The notes: generated from the letters alone by a model not told the origin. DNA of 64,000 nt from Mucilaginibacter ginkgonis (GCF_009754905.2 NZ_CP066775.1:868001-932000); one strand, 5' to 3'; numbered from the stretch's first letter, positions 43,176 to 51,990 are shown. Numbers and translations: made by a program.

Positions 43176-43901
43176 TTAGTACTTCTTGCCGCCGTTATTA
43201 CGGTTGCGGTTATTCTGATTGTTATTGTTCCGCTGGTTATTATTCTGGTTGCGGTTGTTTTGGTTGTTATTGCGTTGGTTATTGTTTTGGTTGCGGCCAC
43301 GGGCATTATTAGTTACCGGAGCACGGTACTCAACACGGGCCAGGTTGGTGTTCTCTTCCAACGCCAGTTCGCCGCCGGACATGGCTTTCAGATCGGCAAT
43401 GATGGTTTCGTCGGCAACGGTGTCCTTATTCCATTGCACATAAGCCATTTTCATAAAGTTGGCTATAGACTGCACCATGTGCTGTTTACGGGCAGGTTCA
43501 TCAATGGCCTTGGCCTTATCCATCATCAACTCTATTGTTTTGCCATAGTGCTTGTACTTAATACGCTGATGCGGATATTTAAGCGGTGCGGGTTTGGCGG
43601 TCAGCACATCCGGCTCAGGCGCGGGGTAAGGCGAATCGACATCTATCTTGTAGTTAGATATAATGTGCAGGTGGTCCCACAATTTGTGCTTAAAATCGGC
43701 CACATCGCGCAGGTGCGGGTTTAAAAAGCCCATCAGGTCTATTACCACCTGGGCATATTTGTTACGTTCTTCTTTATCGGGCAGTTCGCAAATGTACTTT
43801 ACCATGTTCTGCACATTGCGGCCGTATTCCGTAAGTAAAAGTTTGCTGCGGGTCGAGTTATAATCAAAATCGCCCGGCATATCTGTATATGACGATACCA
43901 T
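43176..43901 (-). CDS. DUF4290 domain protein with Asn/Arg-rich repeat tail
   Basis: A 241-residue protein. The first 180 residues are a DUF4290 domain, as I recall from Bacteroidota: LLLTEYGRNVQNMVKYI, LMGFLNPHLRDVADFKHKLWDHLHI, YGKTIELMMDKA. The C-terminal 45 residues are an Asn/Arg/Gln repeat (NQNNNQRNNN, NNQNNRNRNN) ending GGKKY. The function is unknown. This domain is often encoded beside murA, as here, which hints at envelope biology. The start is either the ATG at 43901 or the ATG at 43880. Confidence 0.82.
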   Translation of the reverse strand: MVSSYTDMPGDFDYNSTRSKLLLTEYGRNVQNMVKYICELPDKEERNKYAQVVIDLMGFLNPHLRDVADFKHKLWDHLHIISNYKIDVDSPYPAPEPDVLTAKPAPLKYPHQRIKYKHYGKTIELMMDKAKAIDEPARKQHMVQSIANFMKMAYVQWNKDTVADETIIADLKAMSGGELALEENTNLARVEYRAPVTNNARGRNQNNNQRNNNQNNRNQNNNQRNNNNQNNRNRNNGGKKY

Positions 43902-44007
43902 CAATTATTAAAATTAAAAGTGAAAAAATGGCAACCGCGTAAGTTTGCGTACAGGAGACGCGCTGAGTGGCGGTGTGTAAGATTAACAACACAAATATAA
44001 CAGATTT

Positions 44008-44072
44008 GTGCGGATGTGCAAATAAAGTGGATGTGCGTATGAGAGGATGCGCAGATATACGGATGTGTAAAT
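44008..44072 (+). repeat. Degenerate GATGTGCGGATG repeat
   Basis: A run of loose units (TGTGCGGATGTGC, GGATGTGCGTATG, GGATGCGCAGATA, CGGATGTG), the second copy of the family seen after cbs. Confidence 0.6.
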
Positions 44073-44088
44073 GAAACTCCACAAGAGC

Positions 44089-44310
44089 GTCATTGCGAAG
44101 AATAAAATGACGAAGCAATCCCATAGCGGCTTATAAAACCAGGTTGGGGATTGCCACACCGCCGTTGGCGGTTCGCAAAGATGTGGTGGAGAAATTTTCA
44201 GGCACTATCCCTAATGCAATTTAATCCCCTTCCTCCCGGGGGAGGGTTAGGGTGGGGCTTCTATTGGCATTGCACTGATGGTTTTACGCTACTATCCCTA
44301 CCGCAATTAA
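44089..44310. repeat. GTCATTGCGAAG element and palindromes before the dipeptide epimerase gene
   Basis: The gap 43902-44345 holds no gene. GTCATTGCGAAG at 44089 starts a GTCAT-type element, with GCGGTTCGCAAAG near 44168. CCTCCCGGGGGAGGG (about 44229-44243) is a palindrome of the CTCTCC family. Fragments CACTATCCCTAATGC (44203) and CTACTATCCCTACCGC (44289) resemble the end of the GGCGTTACC family. TACCTTAG (44334-44341) is a weak -7 box, 4 bases before the ATG. Confidence 0.55.
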
Positions 44311-44345
44311 GCTTGCAATTCCCATTCATTACTTACCTTAGCCCC

Positions 44346-45452
44346 ATGCCACAACTAACCATTACCGGGGTCGATATTTATCGTTTCAGCATCGCAATGG
44401 AGCCGTTCACCATCGCTACCGGTACCATGGATTATGCCCAAAACACCTTTATCAAGGTACATACCAGCGGGGGACTTTACGGCGTTGGCGAGTGCTCAGC
44501 ATTCCCGATGATCGTTGGAGAAACGCAGGATACCTGCCTGGTGATGGCGCGCGATTTTGCTAAATTGTGGAAGGGGCAAAATGCTCTGGACATTCAAGCA
44601 CGATTGCAAGAACTGCACAATTTTACTGCTGGTAACAGCACCATAAAAAGCGCGTTCGACTGTGCGCTCTATGACGTAGCCGCAAAAAACGCGGGATTGC
44701 CTTTGTATAAATTCTTAGGTGGCGAAAAGCGCGAGGTGGAAAGTGATATTACCATCGGTATCGCGTCGCCGCAAAAAATGGCCGATAAGGCAATGCAATT
44801 CAAAAATAGCGGCGCCAAAATCCTGAAAGTGAAACTTGGAAAGAACGCGGTTGAGGATATAGAACGTATAAAACTGATCCGTGAAGCTGTGAGCCCGGAA
44901 ATGCAGATACGCATAGATGCTAACCAGGGATGGGATTTTGACGACGCGGTATTGGCCCTGCAGGGTATGAAAGATTTTGATGTGGCTTTTTGTGAGCAGC
45001 CCATGCGTACCTGGGATAATGATCAACTGCCTAAACTGATGCAACTGTCTCCGGTAAAGATCATGGCCGACGAAAGCGTCTACAACCATCATGATGCACG
45101 CGTGCAAATAGAAACAGGATCTTGCGATTACATCAATATAAAAATGGCTAAGTCGGGCGGAATACTCGAGGCAAAAAAGATCCATAATATAGCCGCGCAG
45201 CACAACATTCCTTGTATGATGGGCGGGATGCTGGAAAGCCGCATTGGCCTTAGCGCACAGCTGCACTTTGTTTACAGCAGCCCGAATGTGCAATTTTATG
45301 ATATGGACACCTGCATGCTGGGCCACCTGGAGGACCCGTGCATAGGCGGTGTAAGATACGATGGATACAAATTACTGATAGATGACGCGCCGGGCATTGG
45401 CGCAGACGCAGACGAAGCGTTTTTGCGAAAATGCGAGCATTGGTACTTGTAG
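44346..45452 (+). CDS. L-Ala-D/L-Glu (dipeptide) epimerase, enolase superfamily
   Basis: A 368-residue enzyme of the muconate lactonising subgroup. The catalytic KxK is K161 and K163 in ILKVKLG. Mg2+ ligands are D191 (IDANQGWDF), E217 (CEQP) and D242 (MADES), and the opposite lysine is in INIKMAKSGG. The C-terminal YDMDT fits the DxD motif of dipeptide epimerases. The likely role is recycling of the murein dipeptide L-Ala-D-Glu. The start at 44346 follows directly after TACCTTAG, so it may be leaderless. Substrate specificity is inferred. Confidence 0.88.
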   Translation: MPQLTITGVDIYRFSIAMEPFTIATGTMDYAQNTFIKVHTSGGLYGVGECSAFPMIVGETQDTCLVMARDFAKLWKGQNALDIQARLQELHNFTAGNSTIKSAFDCALYDVAAKNAGLPLYKFLGGEKREVESDITIGIASPQKMADKAMQFKNSGAKILKVKLGKNAVEDIERIKLIREAVSPEMQIRIDANQGWDFDDAVLALQGMKDFDVAFCEQPMRTWDNDQLPKLMQLSPVKIMADESVYNHHDARVQIETGSCDYINIKMAKSGGILEAKKIHNIAAQHNIPCMMGGMLESRIGLSAQLHFVYSSPNVQFYDMDTCMLGHLEDPCIGGVRYDGYKLLIDDAPGIGADADEAFLRKCEHWYL

Positions 45453-45454
45453 TA

Positions 45455-47782
45455 TTAACGGATAATGGTGACCTCGCCCGTAACAGGTTTGGAACCGTCT
45501 TTTAGATCGATAATATAGTAGTAAGCACCCGCAGGCACATTACTTCCATTTGCAGTACCATTCCAGGGAACGGTATAGCCTTTCGATTCGTAAATAATAA
45601 TCCCCAGCCGATTGTAGATCTTTAAAGAAGAATTTGTGTAATCACTTAAATGCGGTATTTGCCACAGATCATTTATTCCGTCGCCGTTAGGGGTAAACGT
45701 ATTAGGCGCGGTAACGGTGCTGATCACATTTATAGTTTCGCTTGCTTGAGCACTGCAACCCAACGCTGTAGTCACTTAAAGCGTATATGTGGTTGTTTGG
45801 TTTGGGGAAGCGATCGGTGATGGCGAGTTAATATCATTAAGCCCCGCCGCCGGTGACCACAAATAGTTCACCACTTTGCCATTTACAATAGGTTTAAGTG
45901 TTACGCCAGAACCGGCTATCACACTTTCTTGTTTTGCCAGGGTTACCACCGGCAGAGAATCAACACTCATTGCCACGGGTAACCCCGTGTTTGGTATACC
46001 ACAGCCATTTCCTGTTGTAACGGCACAATTGATCACGTCACCGTTTGCCAAATTGCCTGTTGAAAAAGTAGGCTGGTTACTGCCAACACTAAAACCATTT
46101 ACCAGCCATTGGTAATTTGGATTGGCATCGGGGTTAATTAAAGTTGCCGTAAAGGTTACCGGCTCGCCAGCACAAATAGCCGTTTTTGAGGCTGAAACGC
46201 TAACAGACCTGCCGGGGAGCGAACCTGAATATCTTGCGGTCACAACGAAAGATGTTGTTGCTGTGCCCCCTGTAGTATCCGTGGCGGTAAGTGTAACTTT
46301 TACGGGCACATTATTGAAAACGGGTGAGTTAGGTGCCGGAGTTTGCGTTACCGTAACGTTGTTGTCAGGGCAATTATTAGCAGTATTAGCTTTAGTAGTG
46401 TAGTTGGCCAGGTTAGCGCAATCATTTAACGTGAGATCTGAAAATGTGTTGATGAATTTAGGTACGCTTTGCACTTTGACCGGTACATCAGCACTTACCA
46501 CCTGACAGCTATTTGTGCCTATATTACCTTCGTCAACCGGTGGGTTTAAACCTCCTATTAGCGTTGTAACTAAACCGTCTATTGTAACCTTTCTAATATA
46601 ATTTCCATCAACAACAATAAAGTTTCCGCAAATGTCGCGTGTTACGTAAGAGATCAAGGTAAATCGTGCCGCCGATCCGCGCCCATCGACCGATCCCCCC
46701 ACACTTCGCGAGCCCGCAATAATCGTCGCCGTGCCATTTTTCGATACTTTGGTTAACTCGCCAAAACCGCCATAAATAAGATCGCCATTCGGCAAAAATA
46801 AAGTACACTCAGGCTGTGCATGATAAATGGTTGTAAAATCGTTATTTTGTGATGAATAAGTGTGCGGGTCAAAAAAAATGGAAACCTCACCCAATGGAGT
46901 GATTTTTTTAACAAAAACTTCATCTTGCACTGTAGGTCCTCTTCGGGCACACACATACAGGTTGCCCTGATTGTCTAATGAAAGGCCGGATATCGACCCT
47001 TCCATGGCAATTATAAATCCTTCTTTATTTCTTAGTGTTGTAACATTACCCTCCGGAGATATTTTCCTAATATAATTATACGTGCCTTCTGATACATACA
47101 TATTACCGGTTTTATCCATTGTAAGCAGTCCCGGGTAATAAAAACTGGCAGATTGCGCGTCGCCGTCTTTTACAAACGCTTGTCCTGTGCCCGCATATGT
47201 ACTGACGGTGCCATATTTGTCCAGCTTGCGAATGAGCTTGTTTTGACTATCAGCGAAAAATAAATTGCCTAATGAATCGCAAACCATCCCACCGGGGCTA
47301 GAAATACCAAGACCTGCACTTCTGCCTTGTCCGTTCCTTGCATCAGGTAATCCATCTCCAGCGAAAAATGAAAAATGCCCATTAGGTTCAAATTTTCGCA
47401 TAATTCCGATCCCCGAATCTCCGGAAAACAGATTGCCGCTTTGGTCATAAACTAAACCTCCAAAACTTTTATATCCAAGGGCGCCCGAATTTGTCTTTTC
47501 GATACCGCCATTGGTGAAACCCACAACATTTACCGTATTTTTCCCCGTGGTGCTACAATCAAAAGATGCCGGTTTGAATTTGAATTTCATCACAGAGTCT
47601 GTCGGATTGTAAACGGCAGCAAGTGAGTCAACAACAACCTTATGTTTACCCTGATCATCTAATTTTAAGATTATAGGCGGAGTTTTAGGTGTTAAAGCAG
47701 GGAATTGCGCATACGATACTAAAGCGTACAGACAAATAAGTACCGTTAATAATTGTGCACGAAGTAAGCCCGCTAAAGGCAT
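45455..47782 (-). pseudogene. T9SS cargo protein with NHL-type repeats, split by an in-frame TAA before the sorting domain
   Basis: One reading frame of 775 codons is interrupted by TAA at 45776-45778. The upstream part is 668 residues: signal peptide (LLTVLICLYALVSYAQ), NHL-like repeats about residues 90-400 (GLVYDQSGNLFSGD, GLLTMDKTGNMYVSE), then Ig-like and PKD-like stretches. The downstream 106 residues are a T9SS type B C-terminal domain: APNTFTPNGDGINDLWQIP to VTGEVTIIR. The join reads TTTYTL, stop, VTTALGC in one frame. As read, the main product lacks its sorting signal and could not be anchored; a sequencing error is an alternative. Confidence 0.82.
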
Positions 47783-47860
47783 TGGCAGAATAGGTTTAAG
47801 ATGCCATAATTGGTTAAGTTAAATGTAGCACCTTTATATGAACTTTCATATAGGCCTAAA

Positions 47861-47900
47861 ACAACAAATCCCCCCGGCGAAAGCCGGGAGGATTTGTTGT
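47861..47900 (-). terminator. Strong GC-rich terminator of the small Lys/Ser-rich gene
   Basis: ACAACAAATCCCCCCGGC, GAAA loop, GCCGGGAGGATTTGTTGT: a stem of about 17 bp capped by a stable GNRA tetraloop, 16 bases after the stop of the 43-residue gene. Such a strong terminator suggests a well-expressed transcript. Confidence 0.8.
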
Positions 47901-47915
47901 TAGCTTAAGCAATTA

Positions 47916-48047
47916 TTATTTGCTGTGGCTTTTTTTGCTTCCGCTGCTCATTGTTTTTGCTGCAGCTGATTTTTCACTTTTTGATGTTGTTGAGCTTTTC
48001 AAATCTTTTGAAGCTTCTGATTTTGAATTTGATTTTGCAGTTGCCAT
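47916..48047 (-). CDS. Very small Lys/Ser/Ala-rich basic protein, 43 residues
   Basis: ATG at 48045-48047 to TAA at 47916-47918. The product is built almost only of Lys, Ser, Ala and Thr: it starts MATAKSNSKSEASKDLKSS and ends SSGSKKSHSK. It has no hydrophobic segment and no Cys. The composition recalls histone-H1-like or nucleoid-associated basic tails, but this is only an analogy. It has its own strong terminator and lies in a 340-base gap between a T9SS gene and the M20 peptidase gene. Short length makes it uncertain. Confidence 0.6.
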   Translation of the reverse strand: MATAKSNSKSEASKDLKSSTTSKSEKSAAAKTMSSGSKKSHSK

Positions 48048-48123
48048 AATCGTGTTTATTTTTAGTTGTGAACGTTAATACATAAACCAGGCCAAACTGC
48101 AATAATTTTTCTCTGTCAGAAAT

Positions 48124-49494
48124 TTATTTGCTTAACTCTGCAAAATATTTATGAAACAGGGGTAAAGTCTCAATGCCTTTGTAATAATTGAAAATGTCGT
48201 ATTTCTCATTAGGTGAGTGCAATGCGTCGCTGTCGAGACCAAATCCCATTAGTACAGTTTTCAATCCCAATTCTTTTTCAAATAAAGCTACAATAGGTAT
48301 GCTGCCACCTCCGCGAGTTGGTATTGGTGCTTTGCCAAAAGATTCTGTAATGGCTTTTTGTGCTGCTTTGTAGGCAATACTGTCTGTTGGAGTAACCACC
48401 GGCTCGCCGCCGTGATGCGGTGTAACTGTCACTTTAACGCTTTTAGGCGCTATCTTCTCAAAGTGGTCTGTAAATAATTGCGTGATCTTCTCTGACGACT
48501 GATTAGGAACCAGGCGCATAGAGATCTTTGCATTAGCTTTTGATGGCAATACCGTTTTAGCACCTTCGCCAATATAGCCACCCCAGATTCCGTTTACTTC
48601 GAGGGTAGGGCGGGTACCGGTACGCTCTAACGTGCTGTAACCTTTTTCGCCCCAAAGCTCATTTACTTTAAGGTCATTTTTGTACTCATCCTCGTTATAT
48701 GGGGCGCTGTTCAGTTCGCTTTTTTCCTGGTCGGTTAGCTCGATCACATCCCCATAAAAACCCGGAACGGTTATGTGGTTATTCTCGTCGTGTAGGCTCG
48801 CGATCATCTTAGTAAGAATGGTGATAGGGTTTGCTACCGCACCGCCGTACACACCTGAATGCAGATCGCGGTTTGGGCCAACAACTTCTACTTCGAGATA
48901 TGATAAGCCCCGCAAGCCGGTTTCTAACGACGGATTTTCCATGCTCAGCATAGACGTATCAGATATCAGCACGATGTCCGCCTTTAGCTTCTCTTTGTTG
49001 TTCTTTACAAATATGCCCAGGTTCGATGAGCCTACTTCTTCTTCGCCCTCAATCATAAATTTGATGTTACAAAGCAAGGTATCCGTTTGCATCATCAACT
49101 CAAATGCTTTAACATGCATATAAAACTGGCCTTTGTCGTCGCAGGCACCACGGGCGTAGATCTTTCCATCGCGGACTGTCGGTTCAAACGGCGGGGTTTT
49201 CCATAGTTCCAGCGGATCCGGTGGCTGTACATCATAGTGGCCATAAACCAGCACAGTTGGCTTTGTACTATCAATTATCTTTTCACCGTAAACGATGGGG
49301 TAGCCCGCGGTTGGGCACACTTCTACATTATCTGCACCGGCATCTTTTAACTTCCCGGCAACATGGTCTGCAGTCGCCAATACGCTGTCTTTGTATTTTG
49401 GGTCGGCACTTACAGACGGAAAGCGCAGTAACTCAAACAGCTCTTCCAAAAAACGGTCGCGGTTTTTATCTATATAAGATCTAATCTGTTCCAT
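48124..49494 (-). CDS. M20-family dipeptidase (zinc metallopeptidase)
   Basis: A 456-residue M20 peptidase. The metal and catalytic region is VLVYGHYDVQPPDP, then YARGACDDKGQFYMHV (bridging Asp) and MIEGEEEVGSSNLG (catalytic Glu and Glu ligand), then LISDTSML. A dimerisation domain follows (LRGLSYLEVEVVGPNRDLHSG). The C-terminal His ligand is in DSDALHSPNEKYD. It probably hydrolyses dipeptides in the cytoplasm, as no signal peptide is present. The ATG at 49494 is chosen over the reading to 49527. Confidence 0.95.
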   Translation of the reverse strand: MEQIRSYIDKNRDRFLEELFELLRFPSVSADPKYKDSVLATADHVAGKLKDAGADNVEVCPTAGYPIVYGEKIIDSTKPTVLVYGHYDVQPPDPLELWKTPPFEPTVRDGKIYARGACDDKGQFYMHVKAFELMMQTDTLLCNIKFMIEGEEEVGSSNLGIFVKNNKEKLKADIVLISDTSMLSMENPSLETGLRGLSYLEVEVVGPNRDLHSGVYGGAVANPITILTKMIASLHDENNHITVPGFYGDVIELTDQEKSELNSAPYNEDEYKNDLKVNELWGEKGYSTLERTGTRPTLEVNGIWGGYIGEGAKTVLPSKANAKISMRLVPNQSSEKITQLFTDHFEKIAPKSVKVTVTPHHGGEPVVTPTDSIAYKAAQKAITESFGKAPIPTRGGGSIPIVALFEKELGLKTVLMGFGLDSDALHSPNEKYDIFNYYKGIETLPLFHKYFAELSK

Positions 49495-49571
49495 AATAAT
49501 AGGTTTGCAGCAAATATATCGATACACCTAATAAAACCATTTGGCTTGTTTAAATAAATGCTTAAGCCGGC

Positions 49572-49579
49572 TATTTTTG
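49572..49579 (+). promoter_or_regulatory. -7 box upstream of the SGNH hydrolase gene
   Basis: TATTTTTG matches TAnnTTTG exactly, 121 bases before the ATG, giving a leader of about 115 bases. Confidence 0.45.
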
Positions 49580-49700
49580 TAATCAGAATTTTACTGCAAC
49601 ACCCCCAAAATTTTGACATTGCAAAAATTTTATTCTAAGTATCTTGCCTGCATTAAAAGACAATGCTAATTGTAGTGCCGTTTAGCTGTACACTTTCAAG

Positions 49701-50723
49701 ATGATGCATTTAAAAAGAATTGTATTTTTTCTTTTCATCTCTTTTATTCCGTTTGGTTATGTTTTGGCGCAAACAACCACACCGGGCACCCCTCAAGGCC
49801 CAATACCCGCCCCGGTTGTAATTCCATTGGCCGGCCAGCAACCCAGCTGCAGCGCGGCGTCAAAATTTTATGCAAAGGATAGTATCATAATAACCGCGTT
49901 CGGTGCCAGCACCGTTCATGGTATGTACGGTTATAATTTCGAAGATCCGCTTAAACAGTATCTGGAACATTGTTATACCGGCAAGAAAATAGATATTACC
50001 AACAACGGCATCCCGGGGGAGACCAGCACAATAGCCAGGCCCAGATTTGCACCTGCAATTGCAGGGCGTACAGGGTTTGTATTGATCCTGATAGGCCTGA
50101 ATGACGCCATAGCTTTGGCGAATAAGAAGATGACCATACAGGAGACAACGGCTAATATGCGTTATTTCGTAAAGACCGCATTAGATGCCAACCTGATACC
50201 CATTATAGGCACTATACAATTTGTGAATGATCAGAACAATGATTTTTACAAACTGGTAAATCAATATGTTAAGCAGATCAACAACATATATAAGCGTATA
50301 GCTGCTGACAATCACTTGCTGATAGCTGACATCAATAAAGATGTTGGTCGGGATTTTTCTTTATATAATGCGGATGGTGTTCACCCCAACCAACGCGGAT
50401 TTGAGGTTTTGGCTTATGACTGGTTCGATGGGATAAACCGTGCCATTGAAGAAAAGTTGTTGTTGATCGGGCTTGACCAGAATTTTCCTAACCCAGCTAA
50501 TCAAAGCACTACAATAAGTTTTAGCTTATCTCAGGCCGGTAGGGTAGTGATAGACCTTTATAATATAACAGGTCTTAAAGAGAAAGGACTTTACGATGAA
50601 TATCAGAGTTCCGGTTATCACCAGTTTACGGTTTCGACCGCTGATTTGGCGCCGGGCATTTATATATATTCAATGCAAGTGGGGGGCAGGCGCCTGAGTA
50701 AAAAGTGTATTGTAGTGCGCTAA
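49701..50723 (+). CDS. SGNH/GDSL hydrolase with T9SS type A sorting domain
   Basis: A 340-residue exported esterase-like protein. Signal peptide: IVFFLFISFIPFGYVLAQ. The SGNH fold spans about residues 60-245 with block I ITAFGASTVHG (nucleophile Ser), the Gly of NNGIPGETS, block III LIGLND, and block V NADGVHPNQRG (Asp and His). The C-terminal 85 residues (NFPNPANQSTTISFSLSQAG to KKCIVVR) are a T9SS type A domain, so it crosses the outer membrane by T9SS and is attached or released. The substrate is unknown; ester-linked groups on glycans are likely. Confidence 0.92.
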   Translation: MMHLKRIVFFLFISFIPFGYVLAQTTTPGTPQGPIPAPVVIPLAGQQPSCSAASKFYAKDSIIITAFGASTVHGMYGYNFEDPLKQYLEHCYTGKKIDITNNGIPGETSTIARPRFAPAIAGRTGFVLILIGLNDAIALANKKMTIQETTANMRYFVKTALDANLIPIIGTIQFVNDQNNDFYKLVNQYVKQINNIYKRIAADNHLLIADINKDVGRDFSLYNADGVHPNQRGFEVLAYDWFDGINRAIEEKLLLIGLDQNFPNPANQSTTISFSLSQAGRVVIDLYNITGLKEKGLYDEYQSSGYHQFTVSTADLAPGIYIYSMQVGGRRLSKKCIVVR

Positions 50724-50897
50724 TTAATCTGCAGATGAGATATCGCTTTTCTCGGCGCTAAAGCCTTTGCCGGCAAATTCTGCTTTTTCTATCTTAATAG
50801 TTTTTACTTCTGCTTTAGTATCCAGGTTCTTTGCCACAGATAGTGCTGTGATACCTGATATGATTATAATTGCTGCGGCTATGATGAATTTTTTCAT
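50724..50897 (-). CDS. Small exported-like protein, most divergent member of the D[I/V]xxAD cluster
   Basis: 57 residues, too short for many gene finders. It starts MKKFIIAAAIIIISG and continues ITALSVAK, a hydrophobic signal-like segment. The rest is Lys/Glu-rich, ending EKSDISSAD, a weaker copy of the DIGQAD motif seen in its five upstream paralogs. Its stop lies directly against the end of the convergent SGNH gene. It is the last gene of the co-oriented cluster 50724-52634. The function is unknown. Confidence 0.7.
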   Translation of the reverse strand: MKKFIIAAAIIIISGITALSVAKNLDTKAEVKTIKIEKAEFAGKGFSAEKSDISSAD

Positions 50898-50932
50898 GAC
50901 TTTGAATTTCTGCTCGTTAAAGAGAATAATTA

Positions 50933-51503
50933 TTTAAGATCAGCCTGACCAACAGCCTGTTTAGCCAAATCAGCTTGACCAACATCTTGTTTAGCTAAGA
51001 TCTGCCTGACCAACATCTTGTTTAGCCAAATCAGCTTGACCAACATCTTGTTTAGCTAAGTCTGCCTGACCAACATCTTGTTTAGCAAGATCAGCTTGAC
51101 CAACATCTTGTTTAGCTAAGTCTGCCTGACCAACATCTTGTTTAGCAAGATCAGCCTGACCAACATCTTGTTTAGCGAAATCAGCCTGACCAACGTCTTG
51201 TTTAGCAAGGTCTGCCTGACCAACATCTTGTTTAGCTAAGTCTGCCTGACCAACATCTTGTTTAGCAAGATCAGCCTGACCAACATCTTGTTTAGCTAAG
51301 TCTGCCTGACCAACATCTTGTTTAGCCAAATCTGCCTGACCAACATCTTGTTTAGCGAAATCAGCCTGACCAACGTCTTGTTTAGCAAGGTCTGCCTGAC
51401 CAACATCTTGTTTAGCGAAATCAGCCTGACCAACGTCTTGTTTAGCAAGGTCTGCCTGACCAACATCTTGTTTAGCAAGATCAGCCTGACCAACATCTTG
51501 TTT
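50933..51503 (-). repeat. 30-bp tandem array, 19 units
   Basis: 571 bases: 19 units of 30 bp plus one inserted base at 51000. A unit reads GATGTTGGTCAAGCTG with variable ends; some units differ at the third base of the L/F codon or the Lys-Gln codons. Each unit encodes KQDVGQADLA, so copy number can change without frame loss. There are no unique spacers. Confidence 0.95.
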
Positions 51504-51596
51504 AGCTTTAGATGCGTTGACGCTTGAGTTAGTGCTTGCGAATGAAGTGAATGATGCTGAAAGAACAATTGCTGATGCTATGATTAATTTTTTCAT
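50991..51596 (-). CDS. Repeat-bearing member of the D[I/V]xxAD cluster, truncated by a 1-bp insertion
   Basis: 201 residues as read. The N-terminus MKKLIIASAIVLSASFTSFAS looks like a signal peptide with possible cleavage after SFA. From residue 32 there are 17 copies of KQDVGQADLA; the copies differ only at the L/F position. The frame ends QADLS because of one extra base at 51000. If that base is removed, two more repeats follow and the protein ends KQAVGQADLK with TAA at 50930-50932, matching the paralog endings (ADIK). Full length would be 221 residues. The function is unknown. Confidence 0.85.
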   Translation of the reverse strand: MKKLIIASAIVLSASFTSFASTNSSVNASKAKQDVGQADLAKQDVGQADLAKQDVGQADFAKQDVGQADLAKQDVGQADFAKQDVGQADLAKQDVGQADLAKQDVGQADLAKQDVGQADLAKQDVGQADLAKQDVGQADFAKQDVGQADLAKQDVGQADLAKQDVGQADLAKQDVGQADLAKQDVGQADLAKQDVGQADLS

Positions 51597-51655
51597 GACC
51601 TTATATATTGAGGGGGTATTAATTATTGAGTTGATTGATAATGATGATTGATAAA

Positions 51656-51934
51656 TTATTTGATGTCTGCCTGGCCTACGTCTTGTTTTGCGTGGTTATC
51701 TGCCTGTCCAACGTCTTGTTTAGCAAAATCAGCTTGTCCAACATCTTGCTTAGCTAAGTCTGCCTGACCAACATCTTGTTTAGCCAGATCAGCTTGCCCT
51801 ACGTCTTGCTTAGCCAGATCTGCTTGACCGATATCTTGTTTTGCTTTTGAAGCGAAGTGTAGAGTATCAAGGTTTGCGAATGAGCTGAAAGATGCTGTAA
51901 GAATTAATGCTGTTGCTATGATGAATTTTTTCAT
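51656..51934 (-). CDS. Repeat-bearing member of the D[I/V]xxAD cluster, 6 repeats
   Basis: 92 residues. It has a signal-like start, MKKFIIATALILTASFSSFA, then a short linker (NLDTLHFASKA). Six units of KQD[I/V]GQAD follow; the fifth is QADNHA, with one extra residue. It ends KQDVGQADIK, the natural C-terminus shared with the paralogs. It lies 59 bases upstream of the 19-unit gene in transcription order. The function is unknown. Confidence 0.85.
   Translation of the reverse strand: MKKFIIATALILTASFSSFANLDTLHFASKAKQDIGQADLAKQDVGQADLAKQDVGQADLAKQDVGQADFAKQDVGQADNHAKQDVGQADIK
51659..51841 (-). repeat. 30-bp tandem array, 6 units, in the second repeat gene
   Basis: The same unit type as the 19-unit array, so the two arrays share origin. 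The fifth unit is 33 bp (adds His codon). Confidence 0.9.
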
Positions 51935-51990
51935 GATTTTATATGCTATATATATTTGACGTTATGATTAATAAAATGGTTGTGTGATAC

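Noticed and set aside
45455..45775. Separate small gene for the T9SS sorting domain
   Set aside because: It begins with GTG in mid-domain, has no signal peptide, and continues the upstream frame exactly across one stop codon.
50933..51503. 30-bp direct repeats as a CRISPR array
   Set aside because: The units abut with no unique spacers and are in frame within a signal-bearing reading frame; no cas gene is near.
51318..51527. Open frame on the plus strand across the 19-unit array
   Set aside because: It is the antisense reading of the repeat gene, with no start context and an artificial repeat of ILFSEISLTNV.
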